A stretch of DNA of 64,000 nucleotides from CAVUAF01 sp963739375 (GCA_963739375.1 CAVUAF010000018.1:310001-374000), one strand, 5' to 3'. Numbered from the stretch's first letter, positions 44,154 to 54,299 are shown. Notes: generated by a model from the letters alone, not told the origin. Program-made: numbers and translations.

Positions 44154-45602
44154 GTGAAACGGCTCCGGCTGTGTCTTGTTGTCGCTCTGCTTCTCTGTAG
44201 CCTCGCCCCGGTTTCCCGCGCCGACCAGAAGATCAAGAAACGCATGACCGCGGCCGGCCATGACATTGACACCACCACCTACGTCAAAGGGGAACGTTCG
44301 CGCGACGAGATGGACCTGGGCGGCATGCAGATGATCACCATCCATCAGTGCGACACGAAAAAGACCATCACCGTCAATCTGCGCACCAATGCCTGCTACG
44401 TCGTTACGGAAGGCGAGCCGGGCGAGAACGCGCCGGCGCGCAGCACCGCCGCGGCGCCGAAGCAGCGCACCGCGGAGCCGCCGGAAGCCGCCGGCTCGCC
44501 GCGCAAGGGCGGCACCATCACCATCAACACCAGCGTCACCGACACCGGCGAACGCAAGCAGCTGTTTGGCTTCACCGCACGCCACGTGAAGAGCAGCATG
44601 GCCTACACATCGAGCCCCGACGCCTGCAATCCCGGTGGCGGCAAGATCGAGAACGACGGCTGGTACATCGACTTCGCCGAAGGCTCACACAGCTGCGTGC
44701 GTCCCGAGCGGCAGATGTTCGAAGGGCGCGGCCGCCGGCCGGACTGCGAGGACAAGATCCGGTACAGCGGCACCGGCGTAGCGGCGATGGCTAGGCTCGG
44801 CTATCCCGCCGATGTCACCATGACGATGGTCGGCAAAGACGGCCAGCAGACCTCCATGCGTACCCAGGCACTGGAAATCTCGCGTGCCACGCTCGATCCG
44901 GCGCTGTTCGATGCGCCGGCTGGGTGTCGCGTGGTCAAGAACATGGCCGAGCTGTATGGCATGGGTTCCATCGGCGACATGATGCGCGGCGCAGGGCGCT
45001 CCTCCGGCGGCTTCCAGAGCATGTCGCGGCCGGTCCCCGGCACCACGGAAGCTAAGAGCTCGAAGGGGCGGATGGGCGTCTCGCGGCGCGCCGTGGGCAC
45101 GGGCGAGGTCGGGCCCAAACAGCCCGGGAAGGTGCGGGTCGGCGTGGTCGCGGTCAACGACAAGACCAACCACTCGCTGAACGGCGAGGACCTGCGCCGC
45201 GCCCTCATCAGCAACCTGACGCGCTTCGGCCTGGATGCAGTCCCGGTGGACGGCGGAGACGACGCCGAGTTGGTTCGCGATTGCAAGGACAAGGACTGCG
45301 ACTACCTCCTCTACACCGACGTCGCGACGCTGAAGGAGCCCGGGGCGGCGAAGAAGGCGGGCGGCATGTTTGGCCGCGCGCTGGGCGGGCTGGGTGCAGC
45401 CGCCAGTGGCGCCATGGGCGGCGGTTTCGAGGCCGGCACCGCGTATCGCCTCTTCAAGATCGCCGATACGAAGAACCCGGATCTGGAAGGCACCGGCTCC
45501 GGCAAAGGCCAGGCCGCCGATCAGAGCGTCATGCCCAGCTTCGACCACGAGTCGCGCGACGTCATGACGCAGATCCAGAAAGATGCCATGATGAGGAAGT
45601 AG
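44154..45602 (+). CDS. Large secreted protein of unknown function
   Basis: A 482-residue exported protein with a signal peptide (LRLCLVVALLLCSLAPVSRA). The first half (about 25-260) looks like a DUF4412-type domain: YVKGERSRDEMDLGGMQMITIHQCDTKKTITVN, then TGERKQLFGFTARHVKSSM. A Pro/Ala linker splits it at about 80-110. The C-terminal third (VGVVAVNDKTNHSLNGEDLRRALISNL ... CDYLLYTDVATLKEPG) resembles a TolB-N/curli-assembly-like lipoprotein fold, followed by a Gly/Ala stretch. Start GTG 44154 is preceded by GAGGAGG. An intrinsic terminator follows. Confidence 0.8.
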   Translation: MKRLRLCLVVALLLCSLAPVSRADQKIKKRMTAAGHDIDTTTYVKGERSRDEMDLGGMQMITIHQCDTKKTITVNLRTNACYVVTEGEPGENAPARSTAAAPKQRTAEPPEAAGSPRKGGTITINTSVTDTGERKQLFGFTARHVKSSMAYTSSPDACNPGGGKIENDGWYIDFAEGSHSCVRPERQMFEGRGRRPDCEDKIRYSGTGVAAMARLGYPADVTMTMVGKDGQQTSMRTQALEISRATLDPALFDAPAGCRVVKNMAELYGMGSIGDMMRGAGRSSGGFQSMSRPVPGTTEAKSSKGRMGVSRRAVGTGEVGPKQPGKVRVGVVAVNDKTNHSLNGEDLRRALISNLTRFGLDAVPVDGGDDAELVRDCKDKDCDYLLYTDVATLKEPGAAKKAGGMFGRALGGLGAAASGAMGGGFEAGTAYRLFKIADTKNPDLEGTGSGKGQAADQSVMPSFDHESRDVMTQIQKDAMMRK

Positions 45603-45625
45603 CCGGCGCTCGCAGCCGACCACCA

Positions 45626-45652
45626 AGCCCCGCATCGCTGCGGGGCTTTTTG
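45626..45652 (+). terminator. Rho-independent terminator
   Basis: Nine-bp stem AGCCCCGCA/TGCGGGGCT, loop TCGC, then TTTTT. It ends the 44154 gene and meets the convergent DUF1501 gene. Confidence 0.9.
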
Positions 45653-45662
45653 TTGCGGGAAA

Positions 45663-46928
45663 TCAGCCCAGGAAGCCGGTGAATTTGCGCGCGTCATTGT
45701 CGAAGTTCGGAAAGACACTGGCGAGATCGCGGTTTCCCAGGTGCCGGGCCACCGCCTCGCCGACCACGCGACGGAAATCCGTGGTCAGCGCCAGGTCGCG
45801 GCCCTCGTAGAGTTGTTCCGGCCCGAGGCCCGGCCACTGTCCATACACCTTGCCGCCCCGCACCGGCCCGCCCAGCACGAACATGGCATTGGCGTGGCCG
45901 TGGTCGGTGCCGCGGTTCCCGTTTTCGCGCGCGGTGCGCCCGAACTCCGACATAGTGATCACCACCGTGTCTTCCGCCAGGTCGCCGAGGTCGGTCCAGA
46001 AGGCGGCGATGGACTGCGCAAAGTCGCGCAGCAGGTTGGTGAGCTGCGGCGTCTCGTTGACGTGGTGGTCCCAGCCGCCGATGTCGGTGAACGCCACCTC
46101 GACTCCCAGGTTGGCCTTGATGAGCTGTGCCGTCTGCCGCAGGGCGTCGCCGAAGCGGCCGCGCGGGTAATTCGCCCCCGGCGCCGGCGTGTAGCGCGCC
46201 GGGTCGGCCGCCTTCAGCATCTTGACCGCGTCAAACGTCTCGTGCCCGGTGCCATGCAGCACCGTGTCGACCGACTGCTCGTACATGGCTTCGAAGGTGC
46301 TGGCGATGGGGGCCGCCTGCGGATTGCGCCCGCCCACACCGAAGTCGTTGATGTTGTTGATGGCCACGGCCGGTCGCGCTCCCAGCAGGATGCGCGGCAG
46401 CGCTGGCCCCAGCGCCACGGCGCGGAAAGGCGAATCCTTGTCGCCGTTGGCCTCGGCGCGGACCGCCGCGTGTTGCGCTCCCAGCGCCCGGTTCAGCCAG
46501 CCATCTTCCGTGCCTTTGTAGCCCGGCGTGCCCGATTCCATGTAGTCCTGCGCGTCGAAGTGCGAGCGCGTCGCATCCGGAGAGCCGGCCGCGTGCACCA
46601 TCGCCAGGTGCTTCGCGTCCCACAGCGGCTTCAGCGCCGCCAGCGAGGGATGCAGTCCAAACAAGCCGTCAAGATCGATGACGCCGTTCGCGCCGCTCTG
46701 CGGGACCGCAATCGACGGCCGCATCTGGTAGTACGCGGCCTCGCCGTGCGGCACCACGATGTTCAGCCCGTCGGCCGCGCCGCGTTGGAAGATCACCACC
46801 AGCCGCTTGCGCCCGCCGCTCGCGGCGGTGGCGCCGTACACCGCGCGCGTCAGGAACGACGGCAATGCCGCCGTGCCAACCGCCACCATGGCTCCGCCCT
46901 TCAGAAACACGCGCCGGGTGATGGCCAT
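45663..46928 (-). CDS. Tat-exported DUF1501 protein
   Basis: A 421-residue protein with a twin-arginine signal (ITRRVFLKGGAMVAVGTAALP) and an alkaline-phosphatase-like fold core of the DUF1501/sulfatase kind: VVIFQRGAADGLNIVVPHGE, HPSLAALKPLW, GGWDHHVNE and VITMSEFGRTARENGNRGTDHGHAN. The last motif carries metal-site-like Asp/His. Substrate unknown. It starts 4 nt after the DUF1800 gene stop, a near-overlap typical of this conserved pair. Confidence 0.92.
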   Translation of the reverse strand: MAITRRVFLKGGAMVAVGTAALPSFLTRAVYGATAASGGRKRLVVIFQRGAADGLNIVVPHGEAAYYQMRPSIAVPQSGANGVIDLDGLFGLHPSLAALKPLWDAKHLAMVHAAGSPDATRSHFDAQDYMESGTPGYKGTEDGWLNRALGAQHAAVRAEANGDKDSPFRAVALGPALPRILLGARPAVAINNINDFGVGGRNPQAAPIASTFEAMYEQSVDTVLHGTGHETFDAVKMLKAADPARYTPAPGANYPRGRFGDALRQTAQLIKANLGVEVAFTDIGGWDHHVNETPQLTNLLRDFAQSIAAFWTDLGDLAEDTVVITMSEFGRTARENGNRGTDHGHANAMFVLGGPVRGGKVYGQWPGLGPEQLYEGRDLALTTDFRRVVGEAVARHLGNRDLASVFPNFDNDARKFTGFLG

Positions 46929-46932
46929 CTCG

Positions 46933-48960
46933 CTACCTCCGTTGGAATTCCGGCGACCCCAGAATCAGCCCCGCGATCACGTTGAGGCGCAGCGGCGCGT
47001 TTTGCGCCATGGCTTCCTGCAGGCCGTCGCCCGGCTGCGGGAGCGGCGGATTCAGCATCTGCTTCTTGATGGTGTCGTGCGTCTGTCGGGACACGTCGCC
47101 GGCGAGCAGCGCGTTTTCCAGCACCGCCAGCGCGGCCTCGGCGTCCGCGGGCGCCGGCGCTCCGTTCAGCACGCGTTGCGCGTCCACCGTGATGCCGGGC
47201 ATCCGCCCCGCGCTCAGGCGCAGCGCAAAGTTCATGCGGCTGAGCAGCGCGGATGAATTCACCCACGCCTCCGCCTTCATCGGGTAGCCGGTGGGCGGCT
47301 GCATCTGGTACAGCGGCATCCCCATCTGGTTCAGCGTTTGCACCAGCGGCATCGCGTTCTGCACGTCGGCGCCGGTGGCGCGCACCGCCGACACCACGAA
47401 CTCCAGCGGCGTCTTCACCTTCGCGCGGTAGGCGTCCTGCGCCCAGAACTCCGGCGCGCGGAAGAGGCTGCGCAGGACTTCGCGGATGTCGCCGTCGGTC
47501 TCGAGGAAGACCTGCGCCAGCCGCTCCACCAGCGCATCCGACGGCGTGTCGCTGACGAAGCGCAGCGCCAGCTTGCGCGCGATGAAGTGCGCCGTCGCCG
47601 GGTGGTGCGCCAGCAGGTCAAGCACCTGCATGCCTTCGTTCTCGCCGCCTTCCTTGATTTCATGTCCCAGCACGGTCTTGGTGCCGCGCTCGTGCATGCG
47701 GCTGTTGAACTTGAAGCCGCCGCCCAGGCGCGGCGCGCGGATGGTCCAGCCGGTAAAAACTCGCGCCACTTCCGTGACGTCTTGCTGGGTGTAGCCGCCA
47801 TTCACGCCCAGGGTGTGCAGTTCCATGAGCTCGCGGCCGTAGTTTTCGTTGAGCCCGGCCTTGCGGTTACCGGGAAGCTGGGCCGGCGGCCCCATCATGG
47901 GCGCGCCCAAGCCGCCACGGCGCAACAGGCGCGCGTTGTTCCCGCCCACCCGCTCGGCCAGGTCCGACTTCGGCCCCACACTCTGCCAGTTGTCGAGATA
48001 GAACATCATGGCCGGACTCTTCGCGGTTGCCACCAGCAGGTCCTGGAACTTGCCCAGCACGTGCGGCCGGATGGTCTCGCGCTCGTACTGCGTGACCAGG
48101 TAACGATCGGCGCCCTTGTTCAGGAAGACGTTGAAGTGGTTGAACCAGAAGTCGGTCATGACTTCTTCGAGCTGGCGCTCGCTGTAGGCGGCGCGCACCA
48201 GCTTTGCCTGCTGCAGCTCGGTCACCACCACCGCCTGCGGGTTGGCCATCGCCAGCATGGTCTCGCGCTGTTCCGGCGTGATGTCCTGCAGCAGGCGCTG
48301 CCGCTCTTCGGGGCGCAACGAAGCGACCAGCGCGCGCCGCTCCTCGGGCGCGAGCTTCAGGATGGCCTGCAGGCGTTGTTCGGGCGGCAGGTTGACGATC
48401 TCGTCCGCCTCACGGCGCATGGCGCGCCGTTCCCGGCGCTGCTCGTCGGTTGCCGGCATGCCCGGCTGATCGCCGGGGGCGGCGGCATTGGCCGCATCGC
48501 CGGCCTGCGCCTGGTTCTGCTGGCGCTGCTGGTAGCGCTCGAGTGCCGACTGGTAGATAGCACGTCGCTGCGGGTCCGCCGGCATCGGCAGGCGGCCGTC
48601 GGCGACGGCTTTCAGCACCTGCGGCGGCGGAAAGTTCTCCACCATCTGGCGCGCGTCCATCTTCAGGGTGCGAAAGTTCACCAGCCGCGCTTCCAGCGCC
48701 GAGTCGCTGATTCTCTCCGGATGGAGTTGCTCTTCGATCCACTTGTCCACGCCCTGGGCGGCGACGCGCTCCACGTCACCCGGCCGCGGCCCGAAGGCCA
48801 GACGATTGAGCGCATGCATCGCGCGCCTGGACTCATCCATCGGCGCGATGGCGGACGCCGGCGCCGCCTTTTTCTTTTTCTTGTCGGCGGCGACCAGGCA
48901 GGTGGCCGAAACCGCCAATACCCCCGCTAACAGGAGCGCAACCTTCCGGGAATAGATCAC
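46933..48960 (-). CDS. Secreted DUF1800 protein
   Basis: A 675-residue exported protein of the DUF1800 family (function unknown; paired with DUF1501 in many phyla). The signal peptide (VALLLAGVLAVSATCLVA) is followed by ALNRLAFGPRPGDVERVAAQG, a long charged Gln/Arg-rich insert (about 130-240), then MTDFWFNHFNVF, NYGRELMELHTLGVNGGYTQQDVTEVAR and FTGW. The insert is unusual in length. Start GTG 48960 has AAGGAG 7 nt upstream; the longer frame from 49005 adds a non-signal-like tail. Confidence 0.92.
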   Translation of the reverse strand: MIYSRKVALLLAGVLAVSATCLVAADKKKKKAAPASAIAPMDESRRAMHALNRLAFGPRPGDVERVAAQGVDKWIEEQLHPERISDSALEARLVNFRTLKMDARQMVENFPPPQVLKAVADGRLPMPADPQRRAIYQSALERYQQRQQNQAQAGDAANAAAPGDQPGMPATDEQRRERRAMRREADEIVNLPPEQRLQAILKLAPEERRALVASLRPEERQRLLQDITPEQRETMLAMANPQAVVVTELQQAKLVRAAYSERQLEEVMTDFWFNHFNVFLNKGADRYLVTQYERETIRPHVLGKFQDLLVATAKSPAMMFYLDNWQSVGPKSDLAERVGGNNARLLRRGGLGAPMMGPPAQLPGNRKAGLNENYGRELMELHTLGVNGGYTQQDVTEVARVFTGWTIRAPRLGGGFKFNSRMHERGTKTVLGHEIKEGGENEGMQVLDLLAHHPATAHFIARKLALRFVSDTPSDALVERLAQVFLETDGDIREVLRSLFRAPEFWAQDAYRAKVKTPLEFVVSAVRATGADVQNAMPLVQTLNQMGMPLYQMQPPTGYPMKAEAWVNSSALLSRMNFALRLSAGRMPGITVDAQRVLNGAPAPADAEAALAVLENALLAGDVSRQTHDTIKKQMLNPPLPQPGDGLQEAMAQNAPLRLNVIAGLILGSPEFQRR

Positions 48961-49108
48961 GCCAGAACTCCTTGGGGAGGAAAAGCCGGCCCGCGGCAAC
49001 CCCACCGGTGGCCGCGACCAGAGTGAACAGCTATCTATTGTCGTTTAAACCCGGCGACTAGGAAAAGTCGCGGCGAACCATCGTGTCACAACAGGGCAGG
49101 GCGCCGCT

Positions 49109-50359
49109 TCAGGCCGAGTATACGCGCCCGGCGGTGGTGCGGAAGTTCAGCATGGAGGCGAGCTGGTCGATGTCGGTGGGAGCGAGCGTGCAGACGACGC
49201 GCTCGTCGAGGAAGGGGGTCTGGTTGCTGCCGGCAGCATCGCGGCGCACCTGGATGATGAGCCCCTGCACCACCGCCGGATCGAACTTCTGCGGGGTGAT
49301 GCGCACGATCTCGGTCAGTGTCTCGCCCACGCTCAGGCCTTCGCGATACGGCCGGTCGGTGACCATGGCATCGAAGGTATCGGCCACCGCCATGATGCGC
49401 GCCGGCACGCCCATGTCGTCCAGGTGCAGCCGGTCGGGATAGCCGGAGCCATCGGCGCGCTCGTGGTGCGAGCGCACCACGTCGGGCACCATCGGCCACG
49501 GAAACTGCACCCCGGTCACGATGCGGTGCCCGATGGTGGTGTGGTCGGCCATCTCGCGCATCTCTTCCGGGTCGAGTTTGCCGGGTTTGCCAAAGAGCCG
49601 CTTGTCGACCGCGACCTTGCCGATATCGTGCAGGTAGCCCGCGGCGCGAATGCCGGAAACCTCGCTGGGCTCCAGCCCCATGGCCTGCGCCATGGCGGCG
49701 GCGTAGCGCCCGACGCGCAGCGAGTGCCCGTGAATGTTCACGTGCTTGATGTCGATGGCGGTGGCGAAAGCTTCCAGCGCCGTGTCGTAGAAATTGTGCA
49801 GCGAGGCCAGCAGCCGCAGGTTCTCCGAGACCCGCTGCTCCAGCGACTGCGTCAGCACGTGGTTGTGCACGGCGAGCGAGAGGTAATGCGAGAGCAGGCC
49901 GACGGCGACCACCTCGTCGGTGGAGTAGTCGGCGTCGTCCGTGCGGCGGCCCAGGGCCACGGTCCCCACCAGCCGCCCTCCCACGCGCAGGGACGCGATG
50001 CACTTGAACAGATCCGGCGCCACGTTCCCGTTGGCGGTGAAATAGCGGTCGCTGCTGTTGCCGCCGGGGCCCAGCAGGTCGGGCTCGCGCAGCGTATTCA
50101 GGGCGTGCACGTGGCGCGGCAGCAGAGGAATCAGGGCGGGTTCGGGAAAAGCAAAACCGTGCGTCGCCAGCGAGTGCAGCGTCGCCGGGCGCTCGCTGAA
50201 CGCAAACAGCGCGCCCTCGCGCGCACCGATCGCCTCCAGCAGGGAGCGCAGCATGATGCGCGACGACTCGCCAAAGTCGCTTTCGCCCGCCAGCACCGGC
50301 CCCAGATCGGCCAGCGCTTCGAAGGTCATCAGCAGACGACGAAAATGTTCTTTTCTCAC
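49109..50359 (-). CDS. GAF-HD-GYP cyclic-di-GMP phosphodiesterase-like protein
   Basis: A 416-residue cytoplasmic protein with an N-terminal GAF-like domain (about 20-165), then an HD-GYP domain (about 200-380): HSLRVGRYAAAMAQAMG, the HD pair in YLHDIGKVAVD, DHTTIGHRI and HHERADGSGYPDRL, the GYP signature. All metal ligands of active enzymes appear present, so hydrolysis of c-di-GMP is plausible. GTG 50359 (VRKEHFRRLLMTFEALADLG) is preferred; the frame continues to 50410 but without homology-like sequence. TAATCT lies at 50401-50406. Confidence 0.9.
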   Translation of the reverse strand: MRKEHFRRLLMTFEALADLGPVLAGESDFGESSRIMLRSLLEAIGAREGALFAFSERPATLHSLATHGFAFPEPALIPLLPRHVHALNTLREPDLLGPGGNSSDRYFTANGNVAPDLFKCIASLRVGGRLVGTVALGRRTDDADYSTDEVVAVGLLSHYLSLAVHNHVLTQSLEQRVSENLRLLASLHNFYDTALEAFATAIDIKHVNIHGHSLRVGRYAAAMAQAMGLEPSEVSGIRAAGYLHDIGKVAVDKRLFGKPGKLDPEEMREMADHTTIGHRIVTGVQFPWPMVPDVVRSHHERADGSGYPDRLHLDDMGVPARIMAVADTFDAMVTDRPYREGLSVGETLTEIVRITPQKFDPAVVQGLIIQVRRDAAGSNQTPFLDERVVCTLAPTDIDQLASMLNFRTTAGRVYSA

Positions 50360-50485
50360 CGCCACGGGGGCGTGGGAGAAAACACTCGCAGAGCAGAAGC
50401 AGATTACCACGTGCGCGCCAGCGCCACTGAGTTGCTATCTAGATGCTCGCTTTGGTAACCGTGGCGTCCGTCTGGCGGTAACCCT

Positions 50486-50950
50486 TCATGGGGCCGGCTT
50501 GGCGGGCGGCTTCGCGGCGCTGGCGCGCTCGAGTTGGAACGGCTTCAGCTTCGCCGCGTCTTCACCGCCCGACGCCAGGCTGAGCTCGGCCTGGTCGGAT
50601 CCCGTCAGCTTCAGCCGCCAGTGGTTCTTTTCCTGGCCCTCCGCATCGGTGCCGGTGAACTCCAGGTGGTCGCCGACGATGTGCGCGTCGGTGACCTGGT
50701 CCTCTCCTTCCACGGCTTCGGCGCCGGTGAGGTTGCCTTCCTGGTCCGCCGTGATCGAGCCGTGGCTGACGCTGCCGCTCAACTTTTGGTCGCGATACTC
50801 CAGCTTCAGCGTCAGGAACACCTGATCGTTGAATTTTGCCGTCCACGTGCCGGCGTAGTCCGGGAGCTTGGAAGGAGCGGCGGCGTAGGCGACAAGCGCG
50901 ACCGTGACCACGAAGCAAGCCGCCAACGCCCGGGCGAGCGGGATCTGCAT
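50486..50950 (-). CDS. Small secreted protein of unknown function
   Basis: A 154-residue exported protein. The signal peptide (ALAACFVVTVALVAYAAA) is followed by one beta-rich domain: DYAGTWTAKFNDQVFLTLKLEYRDQKLSGSVSHGS then HIVGDHLEFTGTDAEGQEKNHWRLKLTGSDQAELSL, and a Lys/Pro/Ala tail. The pattern is lipocalin-like (TW/YAGTW start, small antiparallel strands), as in many acidobacterial proteins. GGGAGGAAAC immediately precedes ATG 50950, fixing the start. Confidence 0.8.
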   Translation of the reverse strand: MQIPLARALAACFVVTVALVAYAAAPSKLPDYAGTWTAKFNDQVFLTLKLEYRDQKLSGSVSHGSITADQEGNLTGAEAVEGEDQVTDAHIVGDHLEFTGTDAEGQEKNHWRLKLTGSDQAELSLASGGEDAAKLKPFQLERASAAKPPAKPAP

Positions 50951-51191
50951 GTTTCCTCCCGATGGGAAGGGAACGCGCGGGCAACTCCGGCTTGCGCCGG
51001 CCGTCCGCGGGAGGAAGACGGTATGGCGAACCGACCGCGACTCTGCTAGGTCGGCGGGGTCGTGATCGGCATGCTGCGCGCCAGGTTCGGCCACTGAAAA
51101 TCTTTTTGCTTCCTGTCTGCGACGCTACCTGGGTTGAGCCCGTCACACCCGTGGCGGGGGCCGCTCGCGTATCATGCCTGGTGTTCGTCGC
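50951..51191. other. Divergent intergenic region
   Basis: 240 nt between the small secreted protein and the FAD/Fe-S dehydrogenase. A TATCAT box at 51170-51175 may serve the latter. I see no other feature. Confidence 0.4.
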
Positions 51192-54100
51192 ATGACCACC
51201 TCGCGCCCACTCCACGTCCTCCAGAACGCCGACGAATTCCATGACCTCGAGGCCGCACTGCGTGCGCGCCTCGAAGGCGAAGTGCGCTTCGATGCCGGCA
51301 CCCGCGGCGTGTACGCCACCGACAGCTCCAACTACCGCCAGGTGCCCATCGGCGCGGTGATCCCGCGCAGCCTCGACGACGTCCTCAAGACCATCGCCGT
51401 CTGCCGCGACTTTGGCGCCCCTGTGCTCTCGCGCGGCGGCGGCACCTCGCTTGCCGGCCAGTGCTGCAATGTCGCGCTGGTCATGGACTGGTCGAAGTAC
51501 TTGCACCACGTCGTCGAAATCAACGCCCGTGAAAAATGGGCGCGCGTCCAGCCCGGCTGCGTGCTCGACGCGCTGCGCTACGCCGCCGCCCGCCACGCCT
51601 CCATCACCTTCGGCCCCGATCCCGCCACCCACAATCGCTGCACCCTCGGCGGCATGCTGGGCAACAACTCCTGCGGCGTCCACTCGCAGATGGCGGGCAC
51701 GACCGCGGACAACGTCGAGGAGATGGAGATCGTCACTTACGACGGCCTCCGCCTCACCGCCGGCTGGATGACGGTGGAAGATCTTGCGCGCGAAGCCGCG
51801 CAGCCCGGCCGCCGCGGCGAAATCTTCCGCCGCCTGCAGGCGCTGGTCGCGCGCTACGCCGGCGAGATCAAGGCCCGCTATCCTCAGATCCCGCGCCGCG
51901 TTTCCGGTTACAACCTCGACTCGCTTCTTCCCGACGAACACGGCCGCTTCAACCTGGCGCGCGCCCTCGTCGGCTCGGAAGGCACTCTGGTCACCATCCT
52001 CGAAGCCCGGCTCCGGCTCGTCGACAACCCGCCCTTCCAGTCGCTGCTCGTGCTCGGCTATCGCGACATCTACCGCGCCGCCGACGCCGTGCCCGTCATC
52101 CTCGCCAAGTCGCGTCCCATCGGCTTCGAAGCCTTCGACCACGTCATCGTCGAGAACATCAGGAAGAAGGGCATGCACCTCGAGAACCTGAAGCGGCTGC
52201 CCGAAGGCAAGGGCTTCCTGCTGGTGCAGTTCGGCGCCGACACCCGGAAGGATGCCGACGACCAGGCCCGCCATCTCGTCGCCCAGCTGAAGCGCGCCCG
52301 GCATGCGGCGGCGAGCAAGCTCTACGACGATGTCGCCGACGAGAAAGCGGTGTGGAAGGTGCGCGAGTCTGCGCTCGCCGCCACCGCCTCCGTCCCCGGT
52401 GAGCCGCACAGCTGGGAAGGCTGGGAGGATTCCGCGGTCGCGCCCGAACGCCTGGGCCCGTACCTGCGCGACCTCGGCCGGCTCTACACCAAGTACGGCT
52501 ACCAGGGCTCGCTCTACGGCCACTTCGGCATGGGTTGCGTGCACACGCGCACCAACTTCGACCTCATGTCGGAGCCCGGCATCCGCGCCTTCCGCAGCTT
52601 CCTCGACGAGGCCGCCGACCTCGTCGTCAGCTACGGCGGCTCGCTCTCCGGCGAACACGGCGACGGCCAGTCGCGCGCCGAGCTCCTGCCCCGCATGTTC
52701 GGCGACGACCTCGTCCGCGCCTTCCGCGAGTTCAAGGACATATGGGACCCGCAGGGCCGCATGAATCCGCACAAGGTGGTCGAGCCGTACTCGCCGATTG
52801 AGAACCTGCGCCTCGGCGCCGACTACCACCCCTGGGAGCCAGGCACGCACTTCCGCTGGCCGCAGGACAACGGGCAGTTCTCGCACGCCGCGCTGCGCTG
52901 CGTGGGTGTCGGCAAGTGCCGCCGCGAGGGCTCCGACGACCACGAAGACGACCTCATGTGCCCCAGCTACATGGTCACGCGCGAGGAAAAGCACTCCACC
53001 CGCGGCCGCGCCCGCCTGCTCTGGGAGATGCTGCACGGCTACGCCGGGCATCCCGATCCCGGCCGCGGCCCCATTCGTGACGGCTGGCGCGACGAAGCGG
53101 TCAAGGAGGCGCTCGACCTCTGCCTCGCCTGCAAAGGCTGCAAGAGCGAGTGCCCGGTCAACGTCGATGTCGCCACCTACAAGGCCGAGTTCCTCGCGCA
53201 CTACTGGGAAGGACGCCTCCGCCCCCGCCACGCCTACGCCTTCGGCCTGATCGATCAGTGGGCGCGCCTGGCCGCGCTCTGGCCGGGCCTGGTCAACCTC
53301 GTGACTTCGACGCCCATTCTCCGCGAGTTCGCCAAGCTCGCCTGCGGCATGCCCTTCGAGCGTCGCATCCCGCAGTTTGCGCCGCAGACTTTCAAGGCAT
53401 GGTGGCAGCAGCGCGGCCCGCAGGTCCGCGGGGGGCCCCAGGTCGTCCTCTGGCCCGACACTTTCAATAACCACTTCTCACCGGAGACGGCGCAGGCCGC
53501 CGTCGCCGTGCTGGAGGCGGCGGGCTACGAAATCGAGGTCCCCGAGCCGCACATCTGCTGCGGCCGCCCGCTCTACGACTTCGGCATGCTCGACCGCGCG
53601 CGCCAGTACCTGGAACGCATCTTCACGGTGCTGGCGCCGCAGCTCGCGGCCGGCACTCCCATCGTGGTGCTCGAGCCCAGCTGCGCCACCGTGCTGCGCG
53701 ACGAGGTCCTCGGCCTCTTTCCCGACCGCCCTGAAGCCCAGCGGCTCGCGCAGCAAACGTTCCTGCTGAGCGAATTCCTCGAGAAAAAAGTCGCGGGCTA
53801 CCAGCCGCCGCTGCTGCACCGCAAGGCCATCGTCCAGGGCCACTGCCATCACAAGGCCATCATGAAATTCGAAGACGAAAAATCGGTGCTCGCGCGCATG
53901 GAACTCGCCGTCGACGTCCTGGCCTCCGGCTGCTGTGGCATGGCCGGCGCCTTCGGCTTCGAGGCCGAGAAATACGATGTTTCGGTCGCGGTGGGCGAGC
54001 GCGCGCTGTTGCCGCAGGTCCGCGACGCCGAAGACGCAACGCTGATCGTCGCCGACGGCTTCAGTTGCCGCGAGCAGATCGCGCAGCTCACCGACCGCCG

Positions 54101-54299
54101 CGCGCTGCATCTCGCCGAGGTGTTGCAGATGGCGCAGCGCGAAGGCCCGCAGGGTCCCGCCGGCGTGCGTCCCGAAGACGCCATCGTCCGCCGCCGTGAA
54201 GCCGCAATCCGCGACTCCAAAATGCAGGCCGCTGCCATCCTCGGCGGCGCCGCCCTCGCTCTCGGCGCCCTCGCCTGGTGGTGGCGCCGGCGCGATTAG
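51192..54299 (+). CDS. Fused FAD-linked oxidase / Fe-S dehydrogenase (D-lactate or 2-hydroxyacid type)
   Basis: A 1035-residue fusion of a GlcD/Dld-type FAD (PCMH) oxidase and a GlpC-like iron-sulfur reductase, as in YdiJ. FAD motifs: PVLSRGGGTSLAGQC, ATHNRCTLGGMLGNNSCGVHSQMAGTT and the C-terminal SLYGHFGMGCVHTR and SGEHGDGQSRAELLP. Ferredoxin cysteines: CVGVGKCRREG..MCPSYM and CLACKGCKSECPVN. CCG repeats: HICCGRPLYDFG and SGCCGMAGAFGFE. A C-terminal hydrophobic helix (AAAILGGAALALGALAWWW) may anchor it to the membrane. With a lactate permease 3 kb downstream, D-lactate is a sensible substrate guess. ATG 51192; ATG 51174 also possible. Confidence 0.92.
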   Translation: MTTSRPLHVLQNADEFHDLEAALRARLEGEVRFDAGTRGVYATDSSNYRQVPIGAVIPRSLDDVLKTIAVCRDFGAPVLSRGGGTSLAGQCCNVALVMDWSKYLHHVVEINAREKWARVQPGCVLDALRYAAARHASITFGPDPATHNRCTLGGMLGNNSCGVHSQMAGTTADNVEEMEIVTYDGLRLTAGWMTVEDLAREAAQPGRRGEIFRRLQALVARYAGEIKARYPQIPRRVSGYNLDSLLPDEHGRFNLARALVGSEGTLVTILEARLRLVDNPPFQSLLVLGYRDIYRAADAVPVILAKSRPIGFEAFDHVIVENIRKKGMHLENLKRLPEGKGFLLVQFGADTRKDADDQARHLVAQLKRARHAAASKLYDDVADEKAVWKVRESALAATASVPGEPHSWEGWEDSAVAPERLGPYLRDLGRLYTKYGYQGSLYGHFGMGCVHTRTNFDLMSEPGIRAFRSFLDEAADLVVSYGGSLSGEHGDGQSRAELLPRMFGDDLVRAFREFKDIWDPQGRMNPHKVVEPYSPIENLRLGADYHPWEPGTHFRWPQDNGQFSHAALRCVGVGKCRREGSDDHEDDLMCPSYMVTREEKHSTRGRARLLWEMLHGYAGHPDPGRGPIRDGWRDEAVKEALDLCLACKGCKSECPVNVDVATYKAEFLAHYWEGRLRPRHAYAFGLIDQWARLAALWPGLVNLVTSTPILREFAKLACGMPFERRIPQFAPQTFKAWWQQRGPQVRGGPQVVLWPDTFNNHFSPETAQAAVAVLEAAGYEIEVPEPHICCGRPLYDFGMLDRARQYLERIFTVLAPQLAAGTPIVVLEPSCATVLRDEVLGLFPDRPEAQRLAQQTFLLSEFLEKKVAGYQPPLLHRKAIVQGHCHHKAIMKFEDEKSVLARMELAVDVLASGCCGMAGAFGFEAEKYDVSVAVGERALLPQVRDAEDATLIVADGFSCREQIAQLTDRRALHLAEVLQMAQREGPQGPAGVRPEDAIVRRREAAIRDSKMQAAAILGGAALALGALAWWWRRRD

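Noticed and set aside
50562..53474. A 970-codon open frame antisense to the FAD/Fe-S dehydrogenase and neighbours
   Set aside because: Its Arg/Ala/His/Val-rich composition is that of a shadow of GC-rich coding DNA, and the opposite strand has clear domains throughout.
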